DNA of 33,252 nt, taken from contig JAUSOK010000074.1 of the NCBI GenBank assembly GCA_030656035.1, positions 1 through 33,252 of the forward strand, read 5' to 3'. The notes under the pieces are model-generated. The model was not told the origin of the DNA. It saw only the letters and a program-made list of their open reading frames with translations, and ran no database searches. How positions within the stretch are numbered: the stretch's first letter is position 1; every line of letters starts with the position of its first letter. The DNA comes from Syntrophales bacterium. Lineage in GTDB: Bacteria > Desulfobacterota > Syntrophia > Syntrophales > Fen-1087. Shown here piece after piece: positions 33,188 through 33,252 of this stretch. A program made the position numbers and the translations under genes.

Positions 33188-33252
33188 TGATGATAATAGA
33201 CAACCGCGGCCAGCAGCGGGGCCATTTCTGCAAGCTCGCAAACGGCGCCCAG
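33181..33252 (-). CDS. C-terminal end of a gene cut by the right edge, unidentified
   Basis: The minus strand is open from the window edge for 23 codons and ends ELAEMAPLLAAVVYYHQR followed by TGA. The composition is protein-like and the stop coincides with the terminus of the repeat element, mirroring the TrmJ-type gene at copy 1. Too little is present to name a family, and a chance frame cannot be excluded. Confidence 0.35.
   Translation of the reverse strand: MGAVCELAEMAPLLAAVVYYHQR

Overview
The window is a chromosomal replication-origin neighbourhood from an anaerobic bacterium. The gene set (parAB-dnaA-dnaN-gyrBA, a split B12-dependent acyl-CoA mutase with MeaB, PaaK with a tandem-ACT partner, archease-RtcB, PEP carboxykinase, small rubredoxin-like and DUF2284 proteins) fits a deltaproteobacterial (Desulfobacterota) lineage, perhaps the syntrophic Syntrophales. 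That placement is inference from gene content and protein style, not from a marker search. Genes are moderately GC-rich, except for an obviously AT-rich stretch around dnaN and dnaA.

Layout, left to right. (1) 1-9290: the C-terminal part of an integron-type integrase cut by the window edge, then an MBL hydrolase, a hotdog thioesterase, a divergent ATP-type PEP carboxykinase, a secreted EF-hand protein with an M50 membrane protease, a 50-residue FtsH N-terminal fragment, a YbaK-type deacylase, a thioredoxin with a duplicated zinc ribbon, two tiny Cys-rich genes, a YtcJ-like amidohydrolase and a Nudix hydrolase. (2) 9299-13283: a lipoprotein and a membrane GGDEF protein on the minus strand, divergent from a paaK-ACT operon. 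(3) 13303-25391: a long minus-strand block with rsmG, parA, parB, dnaA, dnaN, gyrB, gyrA, archease and rtcB. A DnaA-box cluster lies upstream of dnaA, and an AT-rich candidate unwinding region lies between dnaA and dnaN. recF is absent between dnaN and gyrB. (4) 25505-33252: a TrmJ-type tRNA methyltransferase, a short unknown gene, DUF2284 and a cobalamin adenosyltransferase, then meaB and a two-subunit acyl-CoA mutase, a divergent MtnA-like isomerase, two small unknown genes, and the end of a gene cut by the right edge.

How the genes work together. The minus-strand core supplies replication initiation, segregation and supercoiling, with RNA-repair ligase genes trailing gyrA. The mutase large subunit, B12 subunit, MeaB and adenosyltransferase form a complete module for a cobalamin-dependent carbon-skeleton rearrangement. 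The large subunit is usually annotated methylmalonyl-CoA mutase, but it has Gln where methylmalonyl-CoA mutases have the carboxylate-binding Arg, so its substrate is open. Two copies of one dispersed inverted-repeat element (26233-26321 and about 33028-33187) each supply the TGA stop codon of the gene they abut.

No tRNA, rRNA, CRISPR array, intact insertion sequence or parS site was recognised.
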